Below are positions 32,341 to 44,099 of a stretch of 64,000 nucleotides of DNA, one piece after another. The stretch covers positions 91,278,893 through 91,342,892 of the forward strand of contig CM077594.1 of the NCBI GenBank assembly GCA_039654915.1, given 5' to 3'. The position numbers and the translations under genes are program-made. Origin of the DNA: Aquilaria yunnanensis. Its lineage: Eukaryota; Streptophyta; Magnoliopsida; Malvales; Thymelaeaceae. Under the pieces are notes generated by a model. The model was given only the letters and a program-made list of their open reading frames with translations, did no database searches and was not told the DNA's origin. Within the stretch, counting starts at the first letter, position 1; each line of letters opens with the position of its first letter.

Positions 32341-33408
32341 TAATATTTTTCTTAATATACATAAATAGTAAAGAAAGTAAAAAAAATATTGATTTTAATT
32401 TTTTCATGTAAAAATTCATACCTAATATTAATCTATTAGCCACATTTTTTTTACTTTCAATTAAAAATTCAATTAATTTTTGGATTTTCTTATTGTTATG
32501 TTAGTCAAGTTGCTTGTTTAAGTCAAATTGGAATTGACTTAGGATGCAAAGAAGAGATAAATGGTCATATTGGTACTTGCACACATATAAAAACCACATA
32601 ATTGACTTTATTTTTGGGGTGTAAGAAATCAAAACAGAGAGATCACACAAAACAACAACAAGAAGAAGATCTTGTGGCAACAGAGAATCGCAAAGTATCA
32701 TGTAGCTATTTGTTATTTTTTCTAATTTTTTTACATGTATATTTATCGATTTTACTAGTAGATTTGATGGTAATTTTTTGTGTTCATTCAAATAGTACAA
32801 AATTACTACAGCTGTGGTTGATAAAAAAAAGTTCCACAGCCACACATCAATTTTTGTAATTTTGAACTGGCAATTGTAACTTCTCTATTATCCACATTGC
32901 TCACTACCCAATTTTTGTGAATTATTTTTTAATTTTTAATTTATTTATCTTTTTATGTATTATTGATTTAAGTGGATTGCATGCTAAATTCCAACATGAC
33001 TATGAAGATTGAACTTATTAAATTTCTATATTTTTAGTTGTAAGGGGTATATTGCAATTTTGAATAAAGTTATTCTTATATAAAATTTAAAATAAAAAAT
33101 TCTAAATCTGTTTTCCCCAGCCTGAAATGGTACAAAATTTGCATCTTTGAAAAAAAAAAGGAAGGTATAAGAAAATATTGACGGGAGGTATTCCAATATA
33201 TTATACTAGTTAAATAAAGTAAACAAACATATGAGATATGGCTCAAATTGAAAATTTGAGGGCTTCCCTTGCCATCGTCCCTTATAAAGCAAATCCATAA
33301 AAGAAAATTATTGCCATACCTTGCAACATAATATACTAGTATTGCATCTCTGTTCCATTGAACTCGTAGTTCATATGCACACCTAATTCATATGCTTATA
33401 CATACATA
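32341..33408. other. AT-rich region, no gene recognised
   Basis: Overlapping frames on both strands at 32501-32859 are short and without motifs. No inverted repeat or duplication stands out. Confidence 0.3.
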
Positions 33409-33989
33409 GGCTTAAATGCATCTGAAGTCCCCAACCTATAAATGTTGTTCCACTGTCATCCTCAACATCACTTTGTTCCACTCTCATCCCTTTTTTGGAG
33501 AGAAAAAGTTACAGAAAATAAAAAAATGCCACATCAGCGCACAATTGTAGGAAAAATGTCAATTTTGATCTATTACAACTTGTCCTTCCTCCCAAAAACC
33601 TTAAAACACAATTTAACAACCACTCCACCTTTCTTATTTTCGAGCTCGGCCGGCGAGATGGACCACCACCACCTGAAATGGCGTGGTAACCCGAGGACTG
33701 GCGGCCCAAGAGGCACCACCTTTATAGCCACCTTCTGTCCTTTAGCCACCAAAACCCCTCTTCCAAACACGGCCCTAAACCCACGGTCCTATTTCTTCAG
33801 CAAATCAAATTTATTCCCAAGCCTCAACGTCGCTGCCATTTCTGTCTTTTTCCGGTAGAAGGGCTTCCCAAAAGTGTTCCGTGTCAATTTGGATCTAATC
33901 AAACATGACGGCAGTCGCCTCACCGAGCTTTTCATCGACGAGTCAAGACGGGATGTCAAGCGATGCAAGGTTGTTCCACTGCCGAGTGA

Positions 33990-34170
33990 GTGTTGGGCCA
34001 GCCTGATCTGACGGTTGTAGACGGCTCCGGTGAAGCCAAGCTCCATCGCCTTGATTACCATTTGACATGATTGATCTTCTGTGTGATGGCCGTTGTGGAA
34101 ATAAATTGTAAATACTGCAATTTTTATTCTGGCAGTCAACCCTCCCCGATGTCTTTGTCTTGCCAAGAAC
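33990..34170 (-). pseudogene. RPP30-like (RNase P/MRP p30 subunit) fragment captured in MULE
   Basis: The minus-strand frame includes QMVIKAMELGFTGAVYNRQI, which resembles the conserved start of the plant RNase P/MRP subunit p30 (a KAMELGYxGIAxNR-type block). Only this block is convincing; the sequence before and after it diverges. It lies inside a MULE without transposase, as expected for a Pack-MULE. Identification rests on about 14 residues. Confidence 0.42.
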
Positions 34171-34759
34171 TCATCGAAATAATTGGGCCTTTTTTCTGTT
34201 CAATTCGGCTTTGATCAAAACCGACTGCGGCGGGGAGTTCAAGAACCCAAAGAGATGAAGACTCCGATCAAACCCGCGTAGTTTTGTGTATCTGTCTGTA
34301 CAGAGCTCAAAATTTCCTAATTTTACAGGAACCCGAAAAGATGAAGGGCCAAGAAAGAAATAGAGAAGAGAAGAAAAATGCGGTTTCATTGTTGTGGCGA
34401 AAGGAGAGTTGACTGCGGGAAGGGAGGAGAGAGGTGTAGGAGGCGGCGAAGGGCTATGAGCATGAGGTTGAGAGGCATCGGGGAGGAAGCCACAGCGTTG
34501 GGAGGGTAGAAGAAGTGTTGAGAGGGACAACAGGGAGAGCAGCGGCTGGAACTGGAAGAGGCGTGGAGAGGGAGCGAGGATAGGCTGTTTAATGATCTCA
34601 GCACAGAAAACAAAATTCTAGGTCTCAAGATAAATAATAAATTGGAGGATAAAAAGTGTAATTTTTCCTACAATTTTTAACTGATGTGGCATCTTTCCAT
34701 CCACCATAAACGTTTTCCGTCCAAGAAGAGGCAAGAATAGAACGTTTTAATGATGTTAG

Positions 34760-35718
34760 CATGGGTTGGGTAAACCCGAAATCGAAACCGAACCACCCCA
34801 TTGGGTTGGGTTGGGTAAACATTGATCATGGTTCTCGGGTTGGTTCCACATATAGGAGAACCGACGGTTTTTGGGTTGGTTCTGGTTTCATATGGAACCA
34901 ACCCGATGTGGAACCGAACCCGAGATATATATATATATATAATTATATAATACAAATTATAGTATTACTAATATATTTATACACACACACACACACACAC
35001 ACACATACACACATATATTTTTTTAAAGTATTATGATGGTTATTTTATGTTTTTATATTAAACTGTTAAACTGATGTTCTAAATTGAAGCAGTATGGAAG
35101 TTGAGATTATTTACGAAATTTCTCCATATTCACTTAAATCACTTTGCTTCATAGACTCACCACTCCTAAGTCATTTTGCTTTTTCCAGACTACTCTTTAT
35201 GACACAATTATGATATTTTTTTCATTTAAGTCATGCAAAATTAAAAATTTATAATGTCAACATATTTTAGGTTTTGATACTGAAGAAGATGATCTTAAAG
35301 GCTCAGTTTTCTATATTGGATGTCATACCAATATTTGAATTACTGGAATGAAGTAAACTAGTTGAGATAAAAGATGCCCCACAAGTAACTCTTTTGAACC
35401 AATTTTGTAAAAACAACATTTTAAATTCTTTTGAATGTATCTAAGTACTTATATTTAAATATTAATTTAATTGTATATTATGTTGAATGTGTTATAAAAC
35501 TGATTATGGATGTAGATTTATTGAATTTTGGTATTGTTATAGGTATATGGTATAAACCGAAAAACCTGAGAACTAGAACCGAGAAACCCAGAACCATGGT
35601 TCTAGTTCTGTTCGATTTTCGGTTCTGGGTTGGGTAGAAAAATTTTGGAACCGAGACCATTTTGGGTTGGTTCGGTTCCACCATAAAACCGAACCAACCC
35701 GACCCATGCTCACCCCTA
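34760..35718. mobile_element. hAT-type element nested in the MULE
   Basis: Perfect 8-bp duplication GATGTTAG at 34752-34759 and 35719-35726. The right end reverse-complements to TAGGGGTGAGCATGGGTCGG, a common plant hAT end. The left end begins CATGGGTTGGG and so lacks about ten terminal bases. Inside are GGTTGGGTT / AACCCAACC-rich termini, an (AT)n run at 34926-34942 and a (CA)n run at 34981-35012. No transposase. Confidence 0.82.
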
Positions 35719-35893
35719 GATGTTAGGGATAAAAGTGATTCAAAGTGGACGTTAGGGATAATAGTGGAACAACATTTAAAGGTTGGGGATCATAGATGCA
35801 TTTAACCTACCTACATACATACATATACCATTAGTCCTTCAACTCTGCAAACTCACATAAGTTAATCCCTTAACTTTGACTCAGTATGACTTA

Positions 35894-36436
35894 CTAGGGA
35901 TGAGCATAAGTCGAGTAGAATCACATATTTACCCAACACAATAGGGGTGGGTTGGGTTGGATAAAAGTTGATCATAGTTTGAAAATTGGTTCCATCTCTC
36001 GAAAAATCATCAATTTTTTTGTTGGTTTTGGTTTTATGTGAAACTAATCTGATGTATATGTATTAATTTATTATAAAATTTATGATTGTACAAATATAAT
36101 TAGTTATTGAAAATTATATTACATGGGTTTTCAGTTTTTTAATTCTAAACATAATCCTAAGTCCTAATTATCTCATTCTCACTCTACAAATATATTCCTA
36201 ATTTCACATACCATCATCGGGGAAACATTGTGTGTGCAATATTATTGAATTTTTATAGGTATATGTTATAAACTGAAAAACCCGATAACTAGAACCGTAA
36301 AATCTAAATCATAGTCCTGGTTTTGTTCAATTCTCAATTCTTGAGTTATGTAGGAAATTTTTGGAATCGAGCTTTTTCGGGTTAGTTCGGTTTCACAATA
36401 AACCCAAAGTAACCCGAACAATGCCCACCTCACCTC
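35894..36436. mobile_element. second, diverged hAT-type element of the same family
   Basis: The left end reads CTAGGGATGAGCATAAGTCG. The right end reads AACCCGAACAATGCCCACCT followed by CACCTC. The flanks TATGACTT (35885-35892) and TATGACAT (36437-36444) match at 7 of 8 bases. The interior has the same AACCCGAAC / GGTTGGGTTGG character as 34760-35718 but is more decayed. Confidence 0.65.
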
Positions 36437-38520
36437 TATGACATAGTCTTCAAACTTTCGAAAAAGATGCAATGTAGTCATCAAATTTTTCAAAATGGCA
36501 AACATAGTCCTTCAATTATCAAGATAAACTACAACCTTAAGTCTGATTTTCAATCTTTTCACAAAATGGCCTTTCCATTTGGAAACTTTCGTTATCACTA
36601 AGCTCGTGGATTAATAAACTTTACTAAATTGTTAATTACATAATTAATTGATTAATTAATTTACAAATGGTAATTCAAAAAATTGTATACAATAATTTTA
36701 AAATTTTCTAATTATCCAATAATTTATATTTTACTTATTTTCAGATACAATTTTGTTTGATTTATTGGAAAGCTAAAAAAACTTTTATCTATTCTACTTT
36801 TACATTGATTATTTATTTTTCCTAAATATTTTTATCTTTTTTTTTTGTTGCAAAATGCACACATATTAGTGATTTATGAATTTAAAGAGATCATTTTATT
36901 GGAGGTGCTTTTTTTTTTTTTCTAATTAGTCTTAGTTTTCAAATAATTTTCTGAATTAGACTTTTTAGTATTAATATTTTTGTGATTTAGACCTAATATG
37001 TCCCAAAATCACAAAACTAATTCATCACTTGCATTTTTCATGTTAATTAAGATGATACTACAATTTCCTTGACTTTTATCACTTGTTTTCAATGAAAATT
37101 TGAAAGATAAATAGTAAAATTTACCAACTTTTATCAAAGTATTAGCCATGAGTGGAAATGAGCTAAGCCTTTTATCAAATAGTTCAAACTCGAGCTTAAT
37201 TTGTTTGTTATTTAGCTAAGCTTTGAGCTGCATTTTAAGTTCAAACTCTTAACGGGCTGAGTTTTGCGCCTGATATTATTCGATTCAAACTCTTATTGAG
37301 CCTAATGAGCATAATATTTTTTAAAATAAAAATAATATTATTTTTATTTTTAATATACCTAAAATCAAAAATTCTATTTTTATTACTCAAGTTGAGCTCA
37401 AACATCAAATCAAGCTCAAATCTTGAATTGAGTTTCGAGCCTATCGAGCTACCAAGCTGTACCCGAACTTTTTTTAGCTTAACTTCGAACCTTGTCTTTT
37501 GAGCTCAAGCTAAGCCAATCCTTAATGAGCTGAGCCCTGAACCTACGATGTTTGGCTCAGTTCGATTCATTTATAACCTTAGTATTATTTAAAAATCTTA
37601 CACGTGATCTTTGAACTTATTGATTCTGCAAAAAGTTATTACATAAATCAGTCAAATAGAAGAAGAAACATAAAGACATGTCCCCCTAATAAAAAAACTA
37701 GAAAAATTATAATATCGAACTTATAGTAGGTGTAATTAAAAACCAAGAAATCTAGTGATTACTAATATGAAATTAGCATCAAATCTCTAAAATGAGTTTG
37801 CATGTTTTTGTTTTTTCTATGAAAAAATCATTATAGATCAATATTAATTTAAAGCTCTGTTTTTGTCATCTTCATTTTTTTGCTTCAATAACTTTCATAC
37901 TGTATTACACAGAGTATTTCATAAAAGATCAATTTTTATTTTTTAATTAATTTTTGAGTGATTCTTGATTTAATTAGCTATAACATTATCTACTCTAACC
38001 AAATACAAATAAAAGTAGCGCACTTGGGAAAAAAATAAAAAAAATTGATTTAACTACTTAATTAGAATATTGATTACTTTTTCTTTTTCTTTTTTGTTTT
38101 GATGGATCCAACTAGTACTTAGAACAAAAAATCCAAATGAAAAAAAAGACATTAATATGCAAGAAATTGAATAAACATTGAAGTAAAGAAAATTTGAGGA
38201 TGAATACTAGGGAAAAAAATTATTGTAAAGTTAATGATTGAATGATTTATTAATGTGGATAAACTATTAATCCACAAGGTTGGTGCAAACAAAAGTTTCT
38301 AAATGCAAGGCTCATATTGCTGAACGGTTGAAAGCTAGAACTAATGTTGTAGTTTATCCAAAGATTCCAAACTGCCAAGGAACTAACTTGTTGCATTTCT
38401 CGAAGTTAAGGAATTAAGTTGTACTAGTTCATACTTAAAGGACTAAGTTGATTGAGTTGATGAAGTTAAGGAACTAATTATGCATTTTGGCCTAAATTTA
38501 TTGCCATACCTTATAACAAA
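36437..38520. other. AT-rich repeat sequence, possibly a larger decayed transposon
   Basis: Sequence near 35830-35880 (AGTCCTTCAACTCTGCAAAC) and near 38390-38480 (reverse complement AGTTCCTTAACTTCATCAAC) resembles opposing MULE termini, so 35820-38510 may be one old element that received the hAT at 35894. Apart from the hAT at 37146-37580 no genes are visible. Confidence 0.35.
37146..37580. mobile_element. small hAT-type element
   Basis: Flanked by AGTATTAG (37138-37145) and AGTATTAT (37581-37588), 7 of 8 matching. Ends CCATGAGTGGAAATGAGCTA and, reverse-complemented, AAGGTTATAAATGAATCGAA are loosely inverted. The interior is rich in GAGCTCAAGCT/GAGCTTAA motifs. Confidence 0.65.
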
Positions 38521-38565
38521 ATATACTAATATATTGCAGCTTTGTTCCGTTGAACTCTTACTACT

Positions 38566-40465
38566 ATACGAGGTTCATTTGTCCTGCACATGGTGGTGGT
38601 TCAATTTGTAGTAGTACTTAATATAAATATAGCAAAATAATTATTGAATAACAAAGTCTTGGGACAAAGAAAGAAAAAAAATTAGAGTTCTAGCATTTAA
38701 AACTAGGTATAACCATTGATGCAAAAAACTTTTCCATGAAATAAAATAAACCTGAGATTTTGAGATATCCTAAAATTATGATCTAATCTTTACAAAATGA
38801 TGTGATTAATAGGGCAAAGGGCGAGATTTTAGTAACTAAAAGTGGTGTTTAACTATTAACATATAAAGAAATAAAGTAGAAAAATAATATAAATTGTAGG
38901 TTTAAATTGAAAAGTCTAAGCATAATCTAGAGACAGTTCAAGTTATGACAAATAAATCATAAGGACCAAATTTTTTCCTTAAGTGATAGAAACAACATTT
39001 CTACAAAAAGTGCTATTTAAGCATTGACATAAAAGTCAAAGTAAAGTTTGGGGATCAGTAGTAAAGTTTAACATTGACTTAATAAAGACAAAAAAAAAAT
39101 AAATAAAATTGCCAACAAATAGAATGTAGGGACTGAAATAAAACAATTGATAGCATAGGGATAGGAATGTATTATAAGCACAAAAATTTTGAGACACAAA
39201 ATCTGGAAAAAGTCCTTGTAGTTGTCCTCTTTGACAGCTATAGTCCCTGAACTTGCCGATTTGTCAACCCCAGCACCAGCCCTGTACTGTCTCACTCTCT
39301 CAAGGTTTAATTGTGAGTGGAATAGTTTAGGAACCAAAATGGAAAGAAAGAAAATCTACATATGATAGAAGATGAGTTAAACCATCACTTGTGAAAAACA
39401 AATAAAAAAAAAGAAAAGTCACAGTTTATGAATAGTGATTTTGTTCCACAATTAATATATAGTATGAGGTTCATTTGTCCCGGGTGTTGTGGCGATTCAA
39501 TTTGTAGTAGTACTTAATATAAATATAGCAAAATAATTATTGAATAACAAAGTTTGAGGATAAAGAGAGGAAAAAAAAAATTAAAGTTCTAGTATTTAAA
39601 ACTGGCTTTAACTATTGAAGCAAAAAAAACTTCCTTAAAATTAAAAAAAACTTGAGATTTGGAGATAGCCTAAAATCATGATCTAATCTTTACAAAATAA
39701 AGTTTTGGGATTAATAGGGTAAAAGGTGATATTTTATAACTAAAAGTGGTGTTTAACTATTGACATATAAAAAAAATAAAGAAAAAAATAGCACGAATTG
39801 TTGTTTTAAATTGAAAAGTCTAAACACAATCTAGGGATAGTATAAGTCATAACAGACAAATCATAATGATCAAATTTTTTCCTTAAATGATAGAAACAAC
39901 ATTTTCCACAAAAAGTGTGAACAAATAAAATTGTGAACAAATAGAATTTAGGGACTGAAAGAAAACGATTGATAACATAGAGACTGGAATGTATTATAAG
40001 CACAAAAATTTTGGGACAAACAAAATTTGGAGAAAGTCTTTGGAATTGTTCTCTTTAACGACTACAGTTCTAAAACTTGCAGATTTGTTGACCCCGGCAC
40101 CAATCTGGTAATGTCACACTCTTTCAAGGTTTGATTGAAAGATGGAATAGTTTAGGTACCGAAAATGGAAAAATAGGATATTTGCATGTGTTAGAAGATG
40201 GGTTAAACCATCACTTGGGGAAAAGCAGAAAAAAAAAATGTTCAAGGTTTGATTGTGGAATGGAATAGTTTAGGAACCAAAATGGAAAGAAAGGAAATCT
40301 GCATATGCTAGAAGATGAGTTAAAGCATCACTTGGGGAAAAGCGAAAAACAAAATTAAAAAAAAAATGGAAAGAAGGAAAATCTAGATGTGTTAGAAGAT
40401 GGGTTAAACTATCACTGGGGGCTACTGTTTATGAACAAAAAATTTTGTTACACAATTAATATATA
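38566..40465. repeat. about 900-bp tandem duplication
   Basis: The segment starting GAGGTTCATTTGTCC at 38570 recurs at 39466, offset about 896 bp, and the two copies align through TTGTAGTAGTACTTAATATA, AACAAAGTTTGAGGA-type and TGATAGAAACAACATTT blocks. A partial third repeat of its end (GTTAGAAGATGGGTTAAAC) occurs at 40390. No gene inside. Probably a tandemly duplicated fragment of an old retroelement. Confidence 0.75.
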
Positions 40466-40832
40466 GTATAATGTAATGCACGCTCGCACGGTAATTATAT
40501 GGAACAAACTTTTATATGGGAATTAGTTTTCCCCAGTATTGCTATATATAGTTTACCCAAAACGGAAACGAATCATGCAAACAACTCAATCAAGAATAAA
40601 ATCTTATGGTTAATCGATTTCTAACCAAAATTTTAAATTAAAAAGCGTACTGAAAAGGTTGAACCATGTTTTTCAAGATCTCTCTTAAGAGTAATTAATT
40701 TTCCAGATGTTAATACGCCTCACATGTTTATAATATACAGACCTACGTGTTTGAATATATCCCTTTCATTCCACTAATGTTAATTTATTTGGTTTGGTAT
40801 AGAGATTAAGAAAGTTGAAAAAAAATTATATA
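40466..40832. other. unassigned sequence
   Basis: AT-rich, with no gene, inverted repeat or duplication seen. Confidence 0.3.
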
Positions 40833-41119
40833 CTCCTTCCGTTACATTTTACTTAAAATATATATATTTTTTTGTGATGTCCAAAAGATTGAAATATTTA
40901 CTCTTTTAGAAAAGTTTAAACAATTAAATAATTATTTTACACAAAATTCAATAATTTTTTTTTAATATTTACTTAATCTCTCACTGCATAAAATAAAAAA
41001 AAATCTTTTCTTTTTTAACCATTATTTAAATTTTTACTACATAAAAAATTAATACAAATTATATACACCTTGACTTCCGTATCCAGAAAAATGTTTTAAC
41101 TTAATTGGGACGGAAGAAG
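40833..41119. mobile_element. Stowaway-type MITE
   Basis: Ends CTCCTTCCGTTACATTTTAC and (right) TTAATTGGGACGGAAGAAG are inverted with a few mismatches. TA flanks both sides (40831-40832 and 41120-41121). 287 bp, AT-rich, non-coding. Confidence 0.8.
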
Positions 41120-41680
41120 TATTATTTTTACTTTTAATTTTACCTTTTTTGCATGTAAATTATAAAAGTTGAAAAAATGAATACTAAAATTATAAATTAA
41201 AGGATAATATGATAAAATAAATTACTATGCACGAAAATATTAGAAAAATCTGAGACTATTTAACAAGGTAGCATATGTTGTAATAGTTTCAAAACTGAAA
41301 AGTAGCACACATAAAGATGGACATGGGCAATGGGATTGAGACGTTTACTTGATGAAATGTACGGCTTCCGATGATTGGCCCAGCAAGAAAGGCAAAGTAC
41401 TGCTTTGTTTGCTTCAAAATCACGTGTTACTGGTGCTGGATGCATACATCTGCGTCAAAACTTATACATCGATTCTTTACGAATATCTGACCATCAAATC
41501 ATGAACTCTAATTCACGTTTGAATATAAATTTTAAGAAGGCAAGCTTCTGTTTTTCCTTTTCCTTTCTTTTTTCTTCGTTTCTCGCGGACGAATTCTGCG
41601 ATGGCCAGGAATTTTTTTGAGAATTTACGAGCATCGCAAATTGCACCCACGAACTTATAAGTCAAAATCTGTCGGTTGAA
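41120..41680. other. unassigned sequence
   Basis: A frame at 41375-41620 (plus) is open for 81 codons but has no recognisable pattern. Nothing else seen. Confidence 0.25.
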
Positions 41681-41690
41681 TGAATCTTTG

Positions 41691-42880
41691 GGGGTAAATT
41701 ACATTATTAGATCATAATATTTAATTATTATTTCAGTTTTAACCTCAACCTTTAATTTACACGTTTTGACTCATTACCTCATTATAATATTTTATTTTAA
41801 ATATTTAGATAATAAAATTTATTAGTTTAAATGAAAATTACCATGTCAACATAGAATTATAGAAAAAATATTAACTTTAAACCTTGAAAACTTTTCCTTT
41901 TATTACAAAATCATTATAACTTTAAAATCTAATAAAAAACTTCTTAAAAAATCTAAGAGAAAATCATCCGGCCTCTACCTTGACCTCCCTCTCCGATCAC
42001 CCTCTCCTCAGTTTGCCACCCTCTCCGTCCACCCCCCGTCCTCTATCCCAGCCCCAGTCCTTCTTCCTCGCGTCTGGCCAGCCTTATCAGCCTCCTTCCC
42101 TTTCACGACTATTGATCTCCCTTCCTTTCCTCTCGGCTTCCTTCTCCCCGCCGTCGTCACTCTCTCCTCCATCTCGCTGGCCAGCCTTATCGCGATTAAG
42201 TCTTGATTTCGTGAAGATTTCCATCGCTCATCTGCCATCGAGATTTCCATCGTGCATCTGCCATCGTGATTCCATTGAGATTTCCATCGCGCATTTGCCA
42301 TTGTGACTTCATCGATATTCCCATCGCGCATCTGCAATCGCGATTAAGTTGCAATTTTGTGCCGATTAGCACATCTGCTATTGCGATTCGTCCCGATTCT
42401 GCCAAGATTTCCCATCCTCGCCGTCGCGATTCTGTCCCGATTCATGTTGCCGTTCTCGTACGTGGAGATTTGGACGGTGTTGACACGAGGAAGAGGGACT
42501 AGGGCTGGAGACAAAGGATCAGGGGTGCTCGGAAAAGGGTGGCAGATTGAGGAGAGGGTTGGCCAGAGAGGGAGGCGGAGAGGGAGGTCAAGATGGGGAC
42601 CGGATGGTTTTCTCTTAGGTTTTTTAGGGGATTTTTTATTAGATTTTAAAGTTTTGAGGAGTTTTTGATAAAGGAAAATTTTGTTAAGGATTAAAGTTAA
42701 TATTGTCCCTATAATTATATGCTACCGTATCAATTTCCATTTAAGCTAATGAATTCTATTACCCAAATGTTCAAAATGAGACATTTTAATGAGGTTAGAA
42801 AATTAAAATATACAAATTACATGCCAGGGTTAAAACTGAAATAATAATTAAAGTCTATGGTTTAATCATGCAATTTATCC
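41691..42880. mobile_element. MULE with long terminal inverted repeats and exact duplication
   Basis: TGAATCTTTG is repeated exactly at 41681-41690 and 42881-42890. Terminal inverted repeats extend about 330 bp: left GGTAAATTACATTATTAGAT..., right reverse complement GGATAAATTGCATGATTAAA..., both with TTATTTCAGTTTTAACC and, further in, CTTGACCTCCCTCTCCG. The interior (42190-42420) is a GC-rich imperfect repeat of ATTTCCATCGCGCATCTGCC. Open frames there reflect the repeats; no cellular gene identified. Confidence 0.92.
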
Positions 42881-42901
42881 TGAATCTTTGTGTAAAGAAA
42901 A

Positions 42902-44090
42902 GGCCTAACTACAGAATCAGCCCTCAAACTTGCCTAACTCATGCGAGTTAGTCCAACACTCAGCATTCAGTAAACTTTGGCCCCTGAACTTAGAAAAGGT
43001 TAACAGTTCAGTCCATTATGCACAATAACAAACTGATGGCTTTCGGGAGAGACTAAAGTGGCATTGAATTGCTAAGGTGGATTTAACGATAGCCCTTCCT
43101 TGTCCTGTTGGTTGTTACTGGGCTTGCCTAACTGCAAAAAAGAGAAGACTTAGGGATTAAAACATTTGAAAACAAAAGATGAGGGACACGATTTGATCAC
43201 CTACTTTCTTCTTCTCCTTCAGGCGATTTTCTGGCGATCTACAGTGGGACTAAAGAAGCAGAGGTCCAAGGTGTACGTTGGAATGCCTATGGTGCTTGAG
43301 GTCCGGGAACAAGTGTCGGCGAGAGCAAAAGCCAGTTTTCATCGTCACCTCCCTCCTCTATTTTCACCGGCAGATTTTTGCCTCCAATTTTGCATTTACC
43401 TCTCGATTGCCTTCGTTGTTGGATCAGCCCCATCGACTCCTCTGCCATTGCATCATCTTCGGCCCCATTGGCCCCGATTGGTACAATAAGCTTCGATTGT
43501 ACAGGGAGAAGAGGAAGAACAAAAGGTTCAAGAACATGATTTGCTACACCTTGCGCAAGACCATAATCAAAAGGCAGTTTGCAAAGCGGATAGAGATGGC
43601 CGAAGATTGGATTTTTGGCTCCAACACAGTTGTGGCGGTGGCTTTTATGGCGGACTCCTACTACAGCATCATCCCGACAACGATGGACAAGTCTTTTGAT
43701 CTCTCAATTGAGCGATTCGTCATCGGAGGAGGTGATTCATCGTCAGATGAGTCGATTAGTCACTGGAGGAAATTGTAGTGACCTTCCTTGTTTCTCTTCG
43801 ACTATTGACAATGGTGGACATGGTTGCGGCAATACGTAGAATGGCCAGCGCTTCTAATTTCTAATTTGTAGCAATATTAGATGTTTTTAGGTTGTTTTAA
43901 TTTCAATTTCGTCACCTCAGCCACTAACTGCCACTTCAGCCTTTCCTAAACGCCAACCATCTATTACTGTAGCACATGGACTAAATTACAAACCTTTTCA
44001 AAGTTGATGGGCCAATTTTCACTGAGTACTGAGTTTTGGACCAACTCACTTGAGTTGGTCAAGTTCAGGGGCTATTTCTGCAATTAGGCC
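42902..44090. mobile_element. Pack-MULE with exact 9-bp duplication, carrying a CCT-domain fragment
   Basis: TAAAGAAAA is repeated exactly at 42893-42901 and 44091-44099. Terminal inverted repeats GGCCTAACTACAGAATCAGC... and (right, reverse complement) GGCCTAATTGCAGAAATAGC... extend about 120 bp, through AGTGAGTTGGTCCAA / GCGAGTTAGTCCAA and AGTCCAT. No transposase. The interior is GC-richer and holds an ORF with a CCT motif (see 43278-43778). Confidence 0.93.
43278..43778 (+). CDS. captured ORF with CCT-like domain (CONSTANS/PRR type)
   Basis: 166-residue open frame. Residues about 71-110 read LRLYREKRKNKRFKNMICYT followed by LRKTIIKRQFAKRIEMAE, matching the CCT motif pattern (LxRYREKRKxRxFxKxIRY...RKxxAxxRPRxKGRFxKR) with a short internal deletion where RPRxKG would be. 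CCT proteins (CONSTANS-like, pseudo-response regulators) act in nuclei in flowering and clock control. Residues 1-65 and the acidic/serine C-terminus (VIGGGDSSSDESISHW) are not recognised. It is inside a MULE with exact duplications, so it is a transduplicated fragment. Whether it is expressed is unknown; it could be a pseudogene that is open by chance. Confidence 0.55.
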   Translation: MECLWCLRSGNKCRREQKPVFIVTSLLYFHRQIFASNFAFTSRLPSLLDQPHRLLCHCIIFGPIGPDWYNKLRLYREKRKNKRFKNMICYTLRKTIIKRQFAKRIEMAEDWIFGSNTVVAVAFMADSYYSIIPTTMDKSFDLSIERFVIGGGDSSSDESISHWRKL

Positions 44091-44099
44091 TAAAGAAAA

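Larger units (their letters stand above)
33419..35807. mobile_element. non-autonomous MULE with captured sequence and nested hAT
   Basis: Terminal inverted repeats GGCTTAAATGCATCTGAAGT... and, reverse-complemented from the right, GGTTAAATGCATCTATGATC... share TCCCCAACCT(A/T)TAAATGTTG and continue for at least 60 bp. The flanking decamers TACATACATA (33409-33418) and TACCTACATA (35808-35817) differ at one base and fit a Mutator-type duplication, though the sequence is simple. No MURA transposase. The GC-rich interior 33640-34620 contains a cellular gene fragment. A hAT element is inserted at 34760-35718. Confidence 0.75.

Noticed and set aside
34171..34628. Serine/proline/leucine-rich minus ORFs in the MULE
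   Set aside because: Low-complexity translations of a purine-rich (GAGGAGAG) strand; no family resemblance.
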